A DNA stretch of 64,000 bases from Phycomyces nitens (lineage: Eukaryota; Mucoromycota; Mucoromycetes; Mucorales; Phycomycetaceae). The notes below the pieces were generated by a model that had not been told where the DNA came from, searched no databases, and worked only from the letters and a program-made list of their open reading frames with translations. The DNA is taken from assembly GCA_022702545.1 (NCBI GenBank), contig JAHRBC010000002.1:3472001-3536000 (forward strand), in the 5' to 3' direction. Positions within the stretch are counted from its first letter, which is position 1; the number at the start of each line of letters is the position of its first letter. This document shows, piece after piece, positions 24,127-38,930 of this stretch. The position numbers and the translations under genes were made by a program.

Positions 24127-26767
24127 TTACTGGTTGCAGGTGTCAGTGATTCTGGTAAACCATCCAGAAGAGACAGTGGAATCAACACCCTTGAGGGGGA
24201 TCTCGCTCAAGATGTTGTTGAAAGTAACATCATCGATTGAAGAGCCGCGGGTAAGGATAGCGGCATACAGGGTATAAGAGAAGGTAGTAGTGGTAGTGGT
24301 AGTAGTAGTGGTGGTAGAAGAGCTGGAAGAGCTGGAAGAGCTGCTTGAAGAGCTGGATTCGGTAGATGAGCCAGACTCAGTGGTGGAAGAACCGGACTCG
24401 GTGGTGGAAGAGCCAGACTCAGTGGAAGAGCCAGACTCAGTGATGGAAGAACCGGACTCAGTGGAAGAGCCAGACTCAGTGGTGGAAGAACCAGACTCAG
24501 TGGAAGAGCTGGAGCCAGAGGACTCGATAGAGCCAGAGCTGGAAGAACCAGACTCAGTGGAAGAGCCAGACTCGGTGGTGGAAGAGCTGGAGCCAGAGGA
24601 CTCAGTAGAACCAGAGCTGGAGGAACCGGACTCAGTGGTAGAAGAGCTAGAGCCAGAGGACTCAGTAGAGCCAGAAGACTCAGTAGAACCAGAGCTGGAG
24701 GAACCGGACTCAGTGATGGAAGAGCTAGAGCCTGAAGACTCAGTAGAGCTAGAGCTGGAACCAGAGGACTCAGTGGTAGAAGAGCTGGAGCCGGAAGACT
24801 CAGTGGAACCAGAGCTGGAAGAGCCGGACTCAGTGGTAGAAGAGCTGGAGCCGGAAGACTCAGTAGAGCCAGAGCTGGAGCCGGAAGACTCAGTGGAACC
24901 AGAGCTGGAGGAACCGGACTCGGTGGTGGAAGAGCTGGAGCCAGATGATTCAGTAGAGCCAGAGCTGGAGGAACCAGACTCAGTGGTGGTAGAGCTGGAG
25001 CCATGCTCAGTAGAACCAGAGCTGGAGGAACCAGACTCAGTGGTGGTAGAGCTGGAGCCATGCTCAGTAGAGCCAGACTCAGTGGTGGTAGAGCCGGAAC
25101 CGTGGCTGGTAGAACCAGAGGACTCAGTAGAGGAGGAGCTGGAGCCATGCTCGGTAGAGCCGGAAGACTCGGTGGAGCCAGACTCAGTGGTGGTAGAGCT
25201 GGAACCGTGCTCGGTAGAACCAGAGGACTCAGTAGAGGAGGAGCTGGAACCGTGCTCGGTAGAGCCGGAAGACTCGGTGGAGCCGGAGCTGGAGGAACCA
25301 GACTCAGTGGTAGAAGAGCTGGAACCATGGCTGGTAGAACCAGAGGACTCAGTGGAGGAAGAGCTGGAACCGTGCTCAGTAGAGCCAGATTCAGTGGTGG
25401 TAGAGCTGGAACCATGGCTGGTAGAGCTGGAACCATGGCTGGTAGAACCAGAGGACTCGGTGGAAGAAGAGCTGGAACCATGCTCAGTAGAGCTAGAAGA
25501 CTCAGTGGAAGAAGAGCTGGAACCATGCTCAGTGGAGCCAGAAGACTCGGTGGAGGAAGAGCTGGAACCGTGCTCAGTGGAGCCAGATTCGGTGGAAGAA
25601 GAGCCTGATGAACCATGGCTGGTAGAGCCAGAGGACTCAGTGGAAGAAGAGCTGGAACCATGGCTGGTAGAGCCAGAGGACTCAGTGGAAGAAGAGCTGG
25701 AACCATGGCTGGTAGAGCCAGAGGACTCAGTGGAAGAAGAGCTGGAACCATGCTCGGTAGAGCCAGAGGACTCGGTGGAGGAAGAGCTGGAACCGTGCTC
25801 AGCAGAACCAGATTCGGTGGAAGAAGATCCTGAGGAACCGTGGCTGGAAGACTCGCAGCCAGGGCCACCAGCGCTTGTGCATGTGGAGGAAGAACCTGAG
25901 GAACCATGGCTAGAGGACTCGCAACCAGCACCGTTTGAGTTTGTGCAAGTAGAGGTAGAGCCAGATGGGCTTGTGCTTGAAGTCTCACAGTCCTCGCCAG
26001 AGCAGCTGGAAGATGAACCAGACTCGACGGGAGGCTCGACAGGCTTGGGGTGACCACAACGCTTGCTGTGAATGTGTCTCTTGGCGGGTGTGGTAGAAGA
26101 AGAGCTCGAAGAAGAGGTCTGGACGTCAGAAATGGTCGATGATACTGGGTCCAACCAGAGGAAAAGGGTGTCGAAATCAGCGTTATTCTGGGAAGAGATC
26201 AACTTGATGTTGACATTTCCAGACACACCGCCGAGACCTGGGACGGCAACAGACCCCTGCTGCTCCTGGTCGCCAGTAAGGCTGTTCCACTTTGCACCAT
26301 CAATGAACCATTGAGCTGAAAAATAGAGAGTAAGAACATGGACAAAACGTTATTAAATAAATTAAAGTCTTACAAGAGTAAAAGGAGAAAGAGAGCTGAT
26401 GGTCCTCGATGTCAATGTAGTCGCTAGGAGGCTGGAGAACAAAGATCTCTGAAGAAGTGGTGTTTCCACCAGAAATGTTCTCTGTGCCAGAAGTCTTGAC
26501 GATACTAGATCCAGTACCCTCGATCTGGGAAGGAGTAGGGACATTGAAGTATGTCTGAGGACAGCTCAGGACCAGGTTTCTGGCATCGAGGTCCGAGTGT
26601 GTGGAGCTGTAGACGTTCTTTGAGAGGGCATTAATGTACCAGTTTCCGTTGAGAAGGTTAAGATCGGTGTCAGCAGGATAAACTCTCGACTCTTCCTGAC
26701 GAGGAATAAAGGCTGCAGAGGCAGCTGTGGCAAATGCAACAAAAGACAAGCTGAGGGCAATCTTCAT
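24127..26767 (-). CDS. Secreted serine/threonine-rich mucin-like repeat protein
   Basis: Two exons (26767-26374 and 26315-24127) give 860 aa. The N-terminus MKIALSLSFVAFATAASAAF is a clear signal peptide with likely cleavage near ASA-A. A non-repetitive domain follows (about residues 20-200) with NWYINALSKNVY, SQIEGTGSSIVK and SQWFIDGAKWNSL, ending in a basic His/Lys patch KRHIHSKRCGHPKP. Then come cysteine pairs (CSGEDCETSS, CTSAGGPGCESS) and about 500 residues of SSSSTESSGS / TEHGSS / TSHGSS repeats, a serine run, a run of about 11 threonines, and a C-terminal domain (FSYTLYAAILTRGSS to DTCNQ). The repeat region should be densely O-glycosylated, giving a stiff wall or matrix spacer. No GPI-attachment tail is visible. 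I cannot name the flanking domains. Codon use in the repeats also leaves a long antisense frame. Confidence 0.85.
24330..25860. repeat. Coding minisatellite of the mucin-like gene
   Basis: About 1.5 kb of imperfect tandem units, mainly 45-bp blocks (STESSGSTSHGSSSS-type, 15 residues) at the higher-coordinate, N-terminal side. These shift to shorter blocks built from TTESGSSSSG and TESSGS toward the C-terminus. All units are multiples of three, so unequal crossover would change length and keep the frame. It is likely to be polymorphic and prone to assembly collapse. Confidence 0.85.
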
Positions 26768-27740
26768 TTTAGATACTATATGTAAAGAAGAAAAGGTTGG
26801 GAAAAGAAGCTGGCTATTTATACAACACTCCCTTGGACAGTTTCCAAAATAACTTGGTGTTTTGATGTGTTCTCGGCTTTCAGATGCCCAAATAGCCTTT
26901 GATGGGATTCGTACAAGGAATTCGAATAACGAACGTTCTACAATTCGCCATCTTCTGAGCCCGAATACCCCTTCCTCCAGTTGCTTTATCCCCGAGCGCC
27001 CCGAAGCGGGTTAAGCATACTGGCTTGGTATAGATGCGTACAATCTCCAAAAGAGGTGATAAAGTAAACCTCGATCTGCATCGCCACCAAATTTCATCTC
27101 TCTAATCGGCAGTTTCTTTGCTTTTGGACAAAGCTTCTTTTGTGTATTCAGTTTCCTTGGTATTTTTAGTAGCCTCTGAGGATGAACGAATGGATACACA
27201 ATTTCAGTGGCACACTTCTTCCAAGACTATTTTATTTTCCTTTTATTCAATATAGTTTACTAGTTGTGCTATTAGGATTCAGCCTTTCTTTTTAAGAGTG
27301 CCATGAGTCTTTGGGGATTGGGTAAATCCAAACTATCAAAAGGGTATTTAAAGCATCTTGGCCGTTATACAAACCAATAAACTTGCTATATTTGAGCACA
27401 CGAAACAACAAAATAGCCTCAAGACCGCCAGCACAATCAGATATCGGCATACTTCCTTCTCAATTCACCTATTAAAATCTGACCATTTATTGAAACTCTT
27501 AAAGGGCTTTGTAACAGGGTGGCTAACATTTTGTCATATTTACAGGCAACTATATTCTCTTAATTAATATACATATATAGATAATTATGTTTATTAGTAT
27601 AATATATAATATATAATATATAACAACCATAACAATACAATAGCCCCCATCGCAGAGAACTTGGTGTGTAACTGGGAATCCTGACCTGTACGACATTTTT
27701 AGTTTTAACTGATTAGTATTTGCCGCTAATAATTCTTCCA

Positions 27741-27773
<33 letters not shown>

Positions 27774-27982
27774 GCAAAATAACAAGGATCGATAGACATG
27801 GCCACTTGATGACTATTAAGCATGTTTGATCATGAATGAGGCGCATTTGGTGATCTGGCAAATGTTTAAATAGGCGGGACATCAAAATGTCGCAAAAAAA
27901 ATAAAAATAAAGAGCAAAGGACGTCACCTGTCAAGCCAAATCCACATAATCCAAAGACGCCTTTTTAGTCATTCATCCAACA
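26768..27982. other. 1.2 kb intergenic interval
   Basis: Upstream region of both the mucin-like gene (-) and the unknown gene at 27983 (+). GC is highest at about 26880-27010, including CCCGAGCGCCCCGAAGCGGG (27000 region). An (AAT)n microsatellite is at about 27742-27773 and ATA-type repeats at about 27595-27622. Short minus-strand frames (27011-27199, 27550-27927) show no family resemblance. Confidence 0.5.
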
Positions 27983-29094
27983 ATGTCTAGACACCAACGC
28001 CAATACCAACTACAGGAAGCCAAGAAGAGACTCGCAAAGGCAGACAAGGCATTTGATGCCATTCTCACCTCATTAGGCTGGGATCGCAAGAATGTCAAGC
28101 AATGGCAAGAGGTTTGGCCATCATATAGATTCAATTCAAGCATCCCAAAGGATTCAAAAGAAAGATCTCGTCCGGTTTCTCATGTTTATTTGTTTCGGTA
28201 GGCACAAGTAAAACTCAAAACCTGCCCCTTTAACCATCGGCACCGTGTCCCTGCAGCTTCCTTCAAAGCGCACAGTCGCTCTTGTCTTTTAAAGAGTCGT
28301 GGCATACGCGGCATCTCAAATGAGCCGGTAAAAATATGAAGCAAAAAAAATAATAAGCAGAAGAGAAGGACTGACGAGATGAAACCTGTGGCTGCTGTGT
28401 TATTTGTATGTAGGCGCCTCCTAGCTCACTCTTCTACTACCAAAAAGCACCTTTTGTAGTGTCCTTTGTTGACCAGGACACACAGCCGGATACAGCCGGA
28501 AACGGTTATGCTGTGTACCCTCTCCCTGTGTCATGTTCGCGGCCCCCGACTGCCTTTGAAGCCTTGGAACCAACACCGATGTCCGTACCAGCACGCGATC
28601 GAGAATATGTCGAATGTGTTCGAAAGGCCCAGGAGATCCGGCAACGGAGTCAGGTGAAACACCTAGACTTTGATAGAGCGGGATTCGAGCAGGTTGTTGA
28701 AAAGGCCAAACAGCTTCAAGGTATCTTATATATTCTCCATGGTTGTATTCAAGATGCAAATTTTGACAGGTATCTGAACACATTTAATTAAACATTGATT
28801 GCATTCGTATGCAACAGGCCAAAAAGAGGCACAGACAAATGAAGTATCCGCATCCCATCTTGCAGAAAATAGAGATTATAGGCGGAGACCAAAGGCCTAC
28901 CGGGTGAGCTTGACACAAAGAACACCTACTCAGGTACAGAATCTTTAATGAATAATTAAAGGGATACTCAAAAGGCCTGGGCATCTTTTGGCACTAATGT
29001 TTCTCTTTTCAAACAATAGATGCAGCGCCAACTTGTCCAAGCATACATGCAAGACTTTGAGATTTGGCAAAAGCATAAGCAGGACTTTTCTTGA
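27983..29094 (+). CDS. Hypothetical protein, four exons, coiled and charged
   Basis: I do not recognise a family. Exons 27983-28197, 28425-28720, 28818-28933 and 29020-29094 join in phase to 233 aa. Seen: a basic helical N-terminus (QYQLQEAKKRLAKADKAFDAIL) followed by WDRKNVKQWQEVWPSYRF; a middle part with FYYQKAPFVVSFVDQD and Pro-rich PLPVSCSRPP; a charged helix with REYVECVRKAQEIRQRSQ and FEQVVEKAKQLQ; and an ending rich in Gln and aromatics (YMQDFEIWQKHKQDFS). No signal peptide or membrane segment. The first intron (227 nt) is several times longer than others in the window. It contains an alternative open segment (28260-28330), so an extra exon or a second isoform is possible. Probably a real soluble protein; function unknown. 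Confidence 0.6.
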
Positions 29095-30163
29095 TTATTC
29101 ACTATATAAAAGAATGAACCATAGAGATATTGTAATGTTATTGTAAATGAATTTAAAACGGCGTTTAATATTATATTTACTCCGATAGTATCTGCGCATT
29201 TTTATGCGACTGGAGCGCAAAAATCATAAAAAAGATAAATAATAAAAAAAGGTAAATCAGCCGTCATGATAATCTATAGTTTTGCCCATCAAACTAATCA
29301 GACACCCAGAACCCTATCATTTTACATGCATTATCACACATACAAAATTCCAGAATATATATGTATATAAAAGAAGGTTATCTTGTGAAAATAAACAAAA
29401 TATGGATGACATTAAAATTAGGTAGCTTAAAACTTTGAAAAAATATATAAAGGTGTTGAAACTGCATATTCTTTCACACTTGAGGACAGGGATCATATCT
29501 CTTACACATACTCGAAGCAATATATTATTAATTATACTTTCAAAATGACATTTATTTATCTGCAAAACTAATATTTCTGGTTTAGAGAAAATAATGGAAT
29601 ATTTTCTTTTAATAAACCAGTTTAATTTTAGGTACAAAACAATTACCTTTTAATTACACAATTGTATACTTTTTTATTTATATATATTTTGGTTGGGAAA
29701 TAGCAAATATGCAATTATAAACACACAAAAAACATTATACTCTTATGTCGAGCATATATCTACGGAGATTTATTAGATATGGGAAAGATATACAGGCCCA
29801 TAAAGCACATTGGATATATATATCCCAGTCAATTCCACGATTATTATCCAAATAAAAAGACCTTTCACTATTTACAAACTACATTTGAATATTCTTATTA
29901 AATAAATTTTCATCTTGTAAAGACCTTGTGCTTATATGATTGAAATGAATTAACATCGATTTACAGCAACAAAAATAAACAAAAAGAAAACAATGTACGA
30001 CAGAATAATAAGAAAATAAATAATAATAATATAAAAAAAGAGAGAGAGAGACACTTTCAAAATGAAACTACAGACACAAAGATAAGGCAACTATATAAAG
30101 CAAATCAAGACAAGGAGTATAAAGATTAAGATGAGAAAAGGTGGGAAATAGAAAAAAAGGGGG
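29095..30163. other. Convergent AT-rich spacer
   Basis: About 1.07 kb between two 3' ends, strongly AT-rich with TA and AATA repeats (about 29680, 30010-30040) and a short GA tract (30040-30052). Nothing gene-like beyond short low-complexity frames. Confidence 0.6.
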
Positions 30164-33423
<3,260 letters not shown>

Positions 33424-34191
33424 CTTGGCATATTGTGGTGGCTTATCCCGTATATAAACAAGAGGTCTCTTTTAGAGCCAAAAATAGGTTGTAAGAGGAG
33501 GGAGAAGAAAGGGTGTAAGGTACTGAGATAGGAAAGGGCAGACTGGGAAAGGGTTCCTGTTTATTAACCGCTTTGTGTACTCTTAATCTGAGTATCAAAT
33601 GAAATAAATAAGAGAGAGAAAGAGAGAGAGGGAAAGAAAGAGATAGATAGAGATGGATAGATTTTTATATAGATAGATAGATAGATAGATAGATCTAGTC
33701 TGTAAATGCAAAGACTAGGATGTATAACATGGGAAAAATAGTACGACTTGGACCTCTTTTTGTCTAGTAAATAAATAAATAATAATAATAATAATAATAA
33801 TAATAATTAAAAAAAAAGGGGGATGTGTATAAGCCATTAAGCACGTCTTTCGGATGGGTTGTACAGTACAAGATGGCTTTTTAATAACAACAACAAAAAA
33901 CAAAAACAACAAAAAGATGCTGTATTGAACCCGGATCATTTTGAAACGTCAATTATTATCATAATCAGCAATGTTTGATTGCTAAGCAATCTAGACGCCT
34001 TGGCCCACAATCGATCGTTTATCTCCATGGCAATAATCAAAGTTTAGAATCTATAGGATCTTATTCATCAATAAGCTGTAATGATTATAAAGGAATAAGA
34101 TATTTATATATTACACTCCCCTTTTTATAAATCATCATAATTTTTGACAGTTCTAAAAAAAACCTTTTTTGAGTATTATATTTTACAAAAA
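33424..34191. other. Intergenic interval with GATA and AAT microsatellites
   Basis: Holds the promoter of the zinc-cluster gene and the 3' UTR of MAK11. Simple repeats: GA-rich 33607-33650, (GATA)n about 33671-33694, and (AAAT)n followed by (AAT)n 33770-33808. An AACA-rich stretch is at about 33886-33913. No gene recognised. Confidence 0.65.
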
Positions 34192-35581
34192 CTACTTTTC
34201 CGCCACAGCAGCCTCTCCAGCCGTCTTTGCATATCCAGAATGCACAGTACAGCATGTAATTCGGCTCTTGGTGTTGTATTCTCCCAGAGGAGAGATATCC
34301 TTTCCACTCTCTGCTGAAATTGCTGCCTCTACATCCCAGCATTTGATAACACCATCTGAAGAAGCAGTGATGAGGACAGTAACTGGCTCACTCTCAGGAA
34401 AAGGTTTTGACTTGACAGTTTCCATTGTCTTGATACGGAATTCGTGTCCAGGGATCTCAACAACACTCTTGCCAGTCTCTGCCTCCCAAATACGAATAGT
34501 TTTATCCTCGTGGCCACTGACAATATACTCCTTCTTATCGCTCGACTCAAAGTATCGCATACACAGGAACTTTGATTTGTGCTCAATCGTAGTCGTAACT
34601 TGTGCGTCCTAATCCATGGTGTGAATATCACGCTATATCGTTCTAATGTGTACCACACTTACCGAAACATTGTAAACGTTGATCTTGCGGTCAAACATAA
34701 TAGCATATTTGGTTGCATCTGTATTCCAGAGGACCACAAGCCCCTCATCTAATCATATATTAGCAATTATTTACAATCCTATCCATTTATTTACCTCTGT
34801 AAAGCTTGGTCATACTAGCTTTCTTTGCTGACATCAAGTTCCATAAAATGACAGTTCTGTCACTAGATACCGAAAGTGCAATGCGACCTGAAGGATGAAT
34901 AGCAAGCGAATTGATGCGTCCCCTAATAACAGCCTTAATACCACCATTCTCATTATCATCTTTACTTACTTGTGGCCCTTGAGTGTCTTTAAGAATTCCC
35001 AATCCTTTGTCCGCCACAAACAGATTGTGCCATCATCACTAGTAGAGAACATGTATTTTCCATGGAATTTGATATCTGTCACATCACCCTGATGATGTCC
35101 ACCAAGTGAGCCATACTCCTTTCGCTTCTTTACATCGTACAGGCGAATAATCTCATCTGCACTTCCAGAAGCCAAAAAGTGTCCACCGATAGCGACCGTA
35201 CGAATGCAGCCTGTGTGTGCAGGTACAATAAAGATAGGTTCGAGTTTAAGAGAAGGTTTGGTCTAGTATCAATAATAATAATAACAATAACTTTAGCATT
35301 TCAGAAAACTAGATCCTCGAATCAACCAATCTCAGGCTTACAGATGAATCACTGTCGGTATTCTCCCAATAAGCGTTGATTCCGTAGAGAATGCGCTCAT
35401 AAGTGCCGGTAATGATGCGAAAGTCCTCATCGGACAGTTCTTTGGTGATCGATGAAATGGGTAAGATCAAATCGAGTGCAGATTTGCCCTCGAGTAATTG
35501 CTTTTTCAATGCAGGTTTATCCATAGTTTCTTCGTGATCTTCACCGCGCGATCGCTTCTTGGTTGCTTCGATGGATGCCAT
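34192..35581 (-). CDS. MAK11: WD40 protein Mak11 / PAK1IP1 (60S ribosome assembly factor)
   Basis: Nucleolar assembly factor for the large ribosomal subunit; homologues also bind p21-activated kinase. Five exons: 35581-35342, 35262-34970, 34922-34795, 34748-34663, 34608-34192; 387 aa, a usual size for the family. A basic, acidic-tailed N-terminus (KKRSRGEDHEE) precedes WD repeats: HTGCIRTVAIGGHFLASGSADEI with IRLYDV; GDVTDIKFHGKYMFSTSDDG with ICLW; GRINSLAIHPSGRIALSVSSD with VILWNL; KYAIMFDRKINVYNV; SGHEDKTIRIWE; and ITASSDGVIKCWDV. The family is distinguished from generic WD proteins by the weak first blades and the GGHFLASGSADE/GHHQGDVTDIKF region. The start is the first Met after an A-rich leader. 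All splice joints keep phase. Confidence 0.9.
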
Positions 35582-37863
35582 GATGTTGAGTATTAAAAAA
35601 AAATTCTTGGAGAACAACCGAGAAAAAGAAGTGTCAGGGCGGGCATCTAAGCCGTTGTGACCTCGGATTCTGAGTTTCAGTCAGACAAATGGACCCTTTT
35701 TTTTTCTTGTCCTTTTAAAGACCAAGGCATATTCTTCAATGATAAATGAAGAGGACGAGGAGACTTTTTGAGATCTAATTGGCTGGAAGGATTTATCTAC
35801 AAGAGATGCTCTTTAGACACATTACTTAAAAAATGGTAATGCATAAAATATACCCAAAGTAACTCCGAGACTACTTGTAATTTATTTATATAATTTACAG
35901 TGTTTTCAACAGCCAATTTCATATTTTGGGAAACCATGTCCTTTACTTGGATGTTGTAATTCTTGGCACTCGAAAATATAAAGTGATTATTTCTTGTTTT
36001 TTTTTTAGATAGCTTACAATTTAATATGAGCATGGAAATGTTGTCGAGACAATTGGTACATATTCTGAGTACTTGAAAACTGGTGATTCTAGTGAATATT
36101 CTCCAACTTGTCCAATGTTGTTAGAAAAGCCTAAAAGATGAGAATATCCGTATGAAGGAGAAAAATACAAAAAGGAAATATGTTTACTATGCTGTCGAGG
36201 ACAAGGCCAGATTTTTTTTTTCGATCCAAGGATTGAAAAGTGTAGAGTGCATCAGCTGCAGTAAAGTAGTTGGGTATACATGTTTGAGCACCTTAGAGAT
36301 GGGCTGGTATCATGTAAGTCATGGTAGTATTTTCAAGAGCTGTGAAAGAGTAAGTTATCAATTGTATTGATGCCAACCCCTCTGCTACTGTTGTAAACTG
36401 ACCGAGCATTGTACCTATGCACACATGAAAACATAAAAAAAAATGTATATTCTCAGAAATCCAACTGTTATTAGCATTGCTGTTGGACATTCAGAATGGC
36501 ACATACACAATGACCAGCACTGCATTGAGAAGGAGCCAAAGTGTCTCCTACTTTGCTTCTGTCCAAGTTCATACCAATGGAAGGAAAAATTCACCAAGTT
36601 AAGCGTTCATGGATTCTGGCGTTTTGCTGATACCATTGCAAGCACTCGTCTCATTTATGGTTGAAGAAACACCATAACTTTTATATAAAAACCGAATTCA
36701 TGGTTATGATTATTATTATATCGAAGCTGTCGACATGGTATACTCCACTTAAACAGATATACTTGAAAAATTGTTTATTCAATTAAATTCCAATTCGATT
36801 TGACTTGACTTTTTCTTTACACAATAAGGGTCTCAAAGTACCTATTGTCCCTTGAGTACCAAGTATTCCAAAAGGCATGACATCTCAAAGATGTTCCGGG
36901 GGCATTCAAAGCCATCAAGAACATTGACCGTGGCCTTATACAAAGGACACGCTCAAGGTTTATTGAGACAATTCTTCACAAAAGATAGTCTTTGCAATCA
37001 CTTTTCAATATTGGTTTTGATTGGGTTTGATATCGATTGTTGGAAGCACTGTACAATGTTTCTCATATCGTTTGGGAGCATATGTGTCTAATGATAATTT
37101 GTAGTCGAAAATAGATTTGTAGAGAACACGTTTCACCACATAGAAACCGAATAATCATATCTACACTGTAAAGTCCAATAAAGAACACTAAATATATTTT
37201 GGGTTTTGTTTTATTCCATTGCCAAATAAAAAGAGTCTAGAGGATTCATATGATTTCCAGAATTAAAATGTGTAACCACTCAGTCTTTGTCTTTATAAAT
37301 TACACTTGATAAAACACCCATATTCAGTCGAAATATAGTTTTTAATTTTGCGGCACATTTACAAAGCTACAGTTGAATATAATGTCTTGATATTTTATAT
37401 AAATATTTAATCAAAGAGTCAACTCATGAACCATTTAAATAAAGGAATGACATGGAGAATATTAAAGACGTTGTATTTAGCACACACCATGTCTAATTTA
37501 GCTAAACTAGCTCACTTTAGGCTTATTTAGTTTTTTTTAGATTTAAAAAAAAGATTTTCGATTATTCCCAAGAAAATACTATATCTATCAAGAGGTCATA
37601 GAGCCAGATATTTCATTTAACAGATAAGCTAGGTGGCATTATATAGTATATATCCTTTATTCAACTGAGCTGCTTAGCAAATTAGCTGGACCTTGTTACA
37701 GACCAAGCTTATTTCTCTAAATATTTTCAAATACTTTCATCCCAAAACTCTATCAATAAATAGTAGGATGTTTTTGGATGTCACCAAATGGCTATAGATG
37801 TATAAATGTCAATATTTGTTCAAATATTTGCATTATTACATATTATTGCACTCGATCAATTTT
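35582..37863. other. 2.3 kb gene-poor interval
   Basis: AT-rich DNA upstream of MAK11 and downstream of the oxidoreductase pseudogene. Short frames near 36152-36370 and 36443-36664 have somewhat protein-like composition (for example CIEKEPKCLLLCFCPSSYQW) but no recognised family, so they could be fragments of decayed genes or transposons. A T-run/A-run pair is at about 37531-37553. No intact gene. Confidence 0.5.

Positions 37864-38930
<1,067 letters not shown>

Noticed and set aside
24290..26053. 587-codon plus-strand frame opposite the mucin-like gene (Glu/Pro/Val-rich)
   Set aside because: It is a by-product of the codon pattern in the serine repeat on the other strand. It has no signal, no unique domain and only repeat-derived sequence, whereas the minus-strand frame has a signal peptide and a valid intron.
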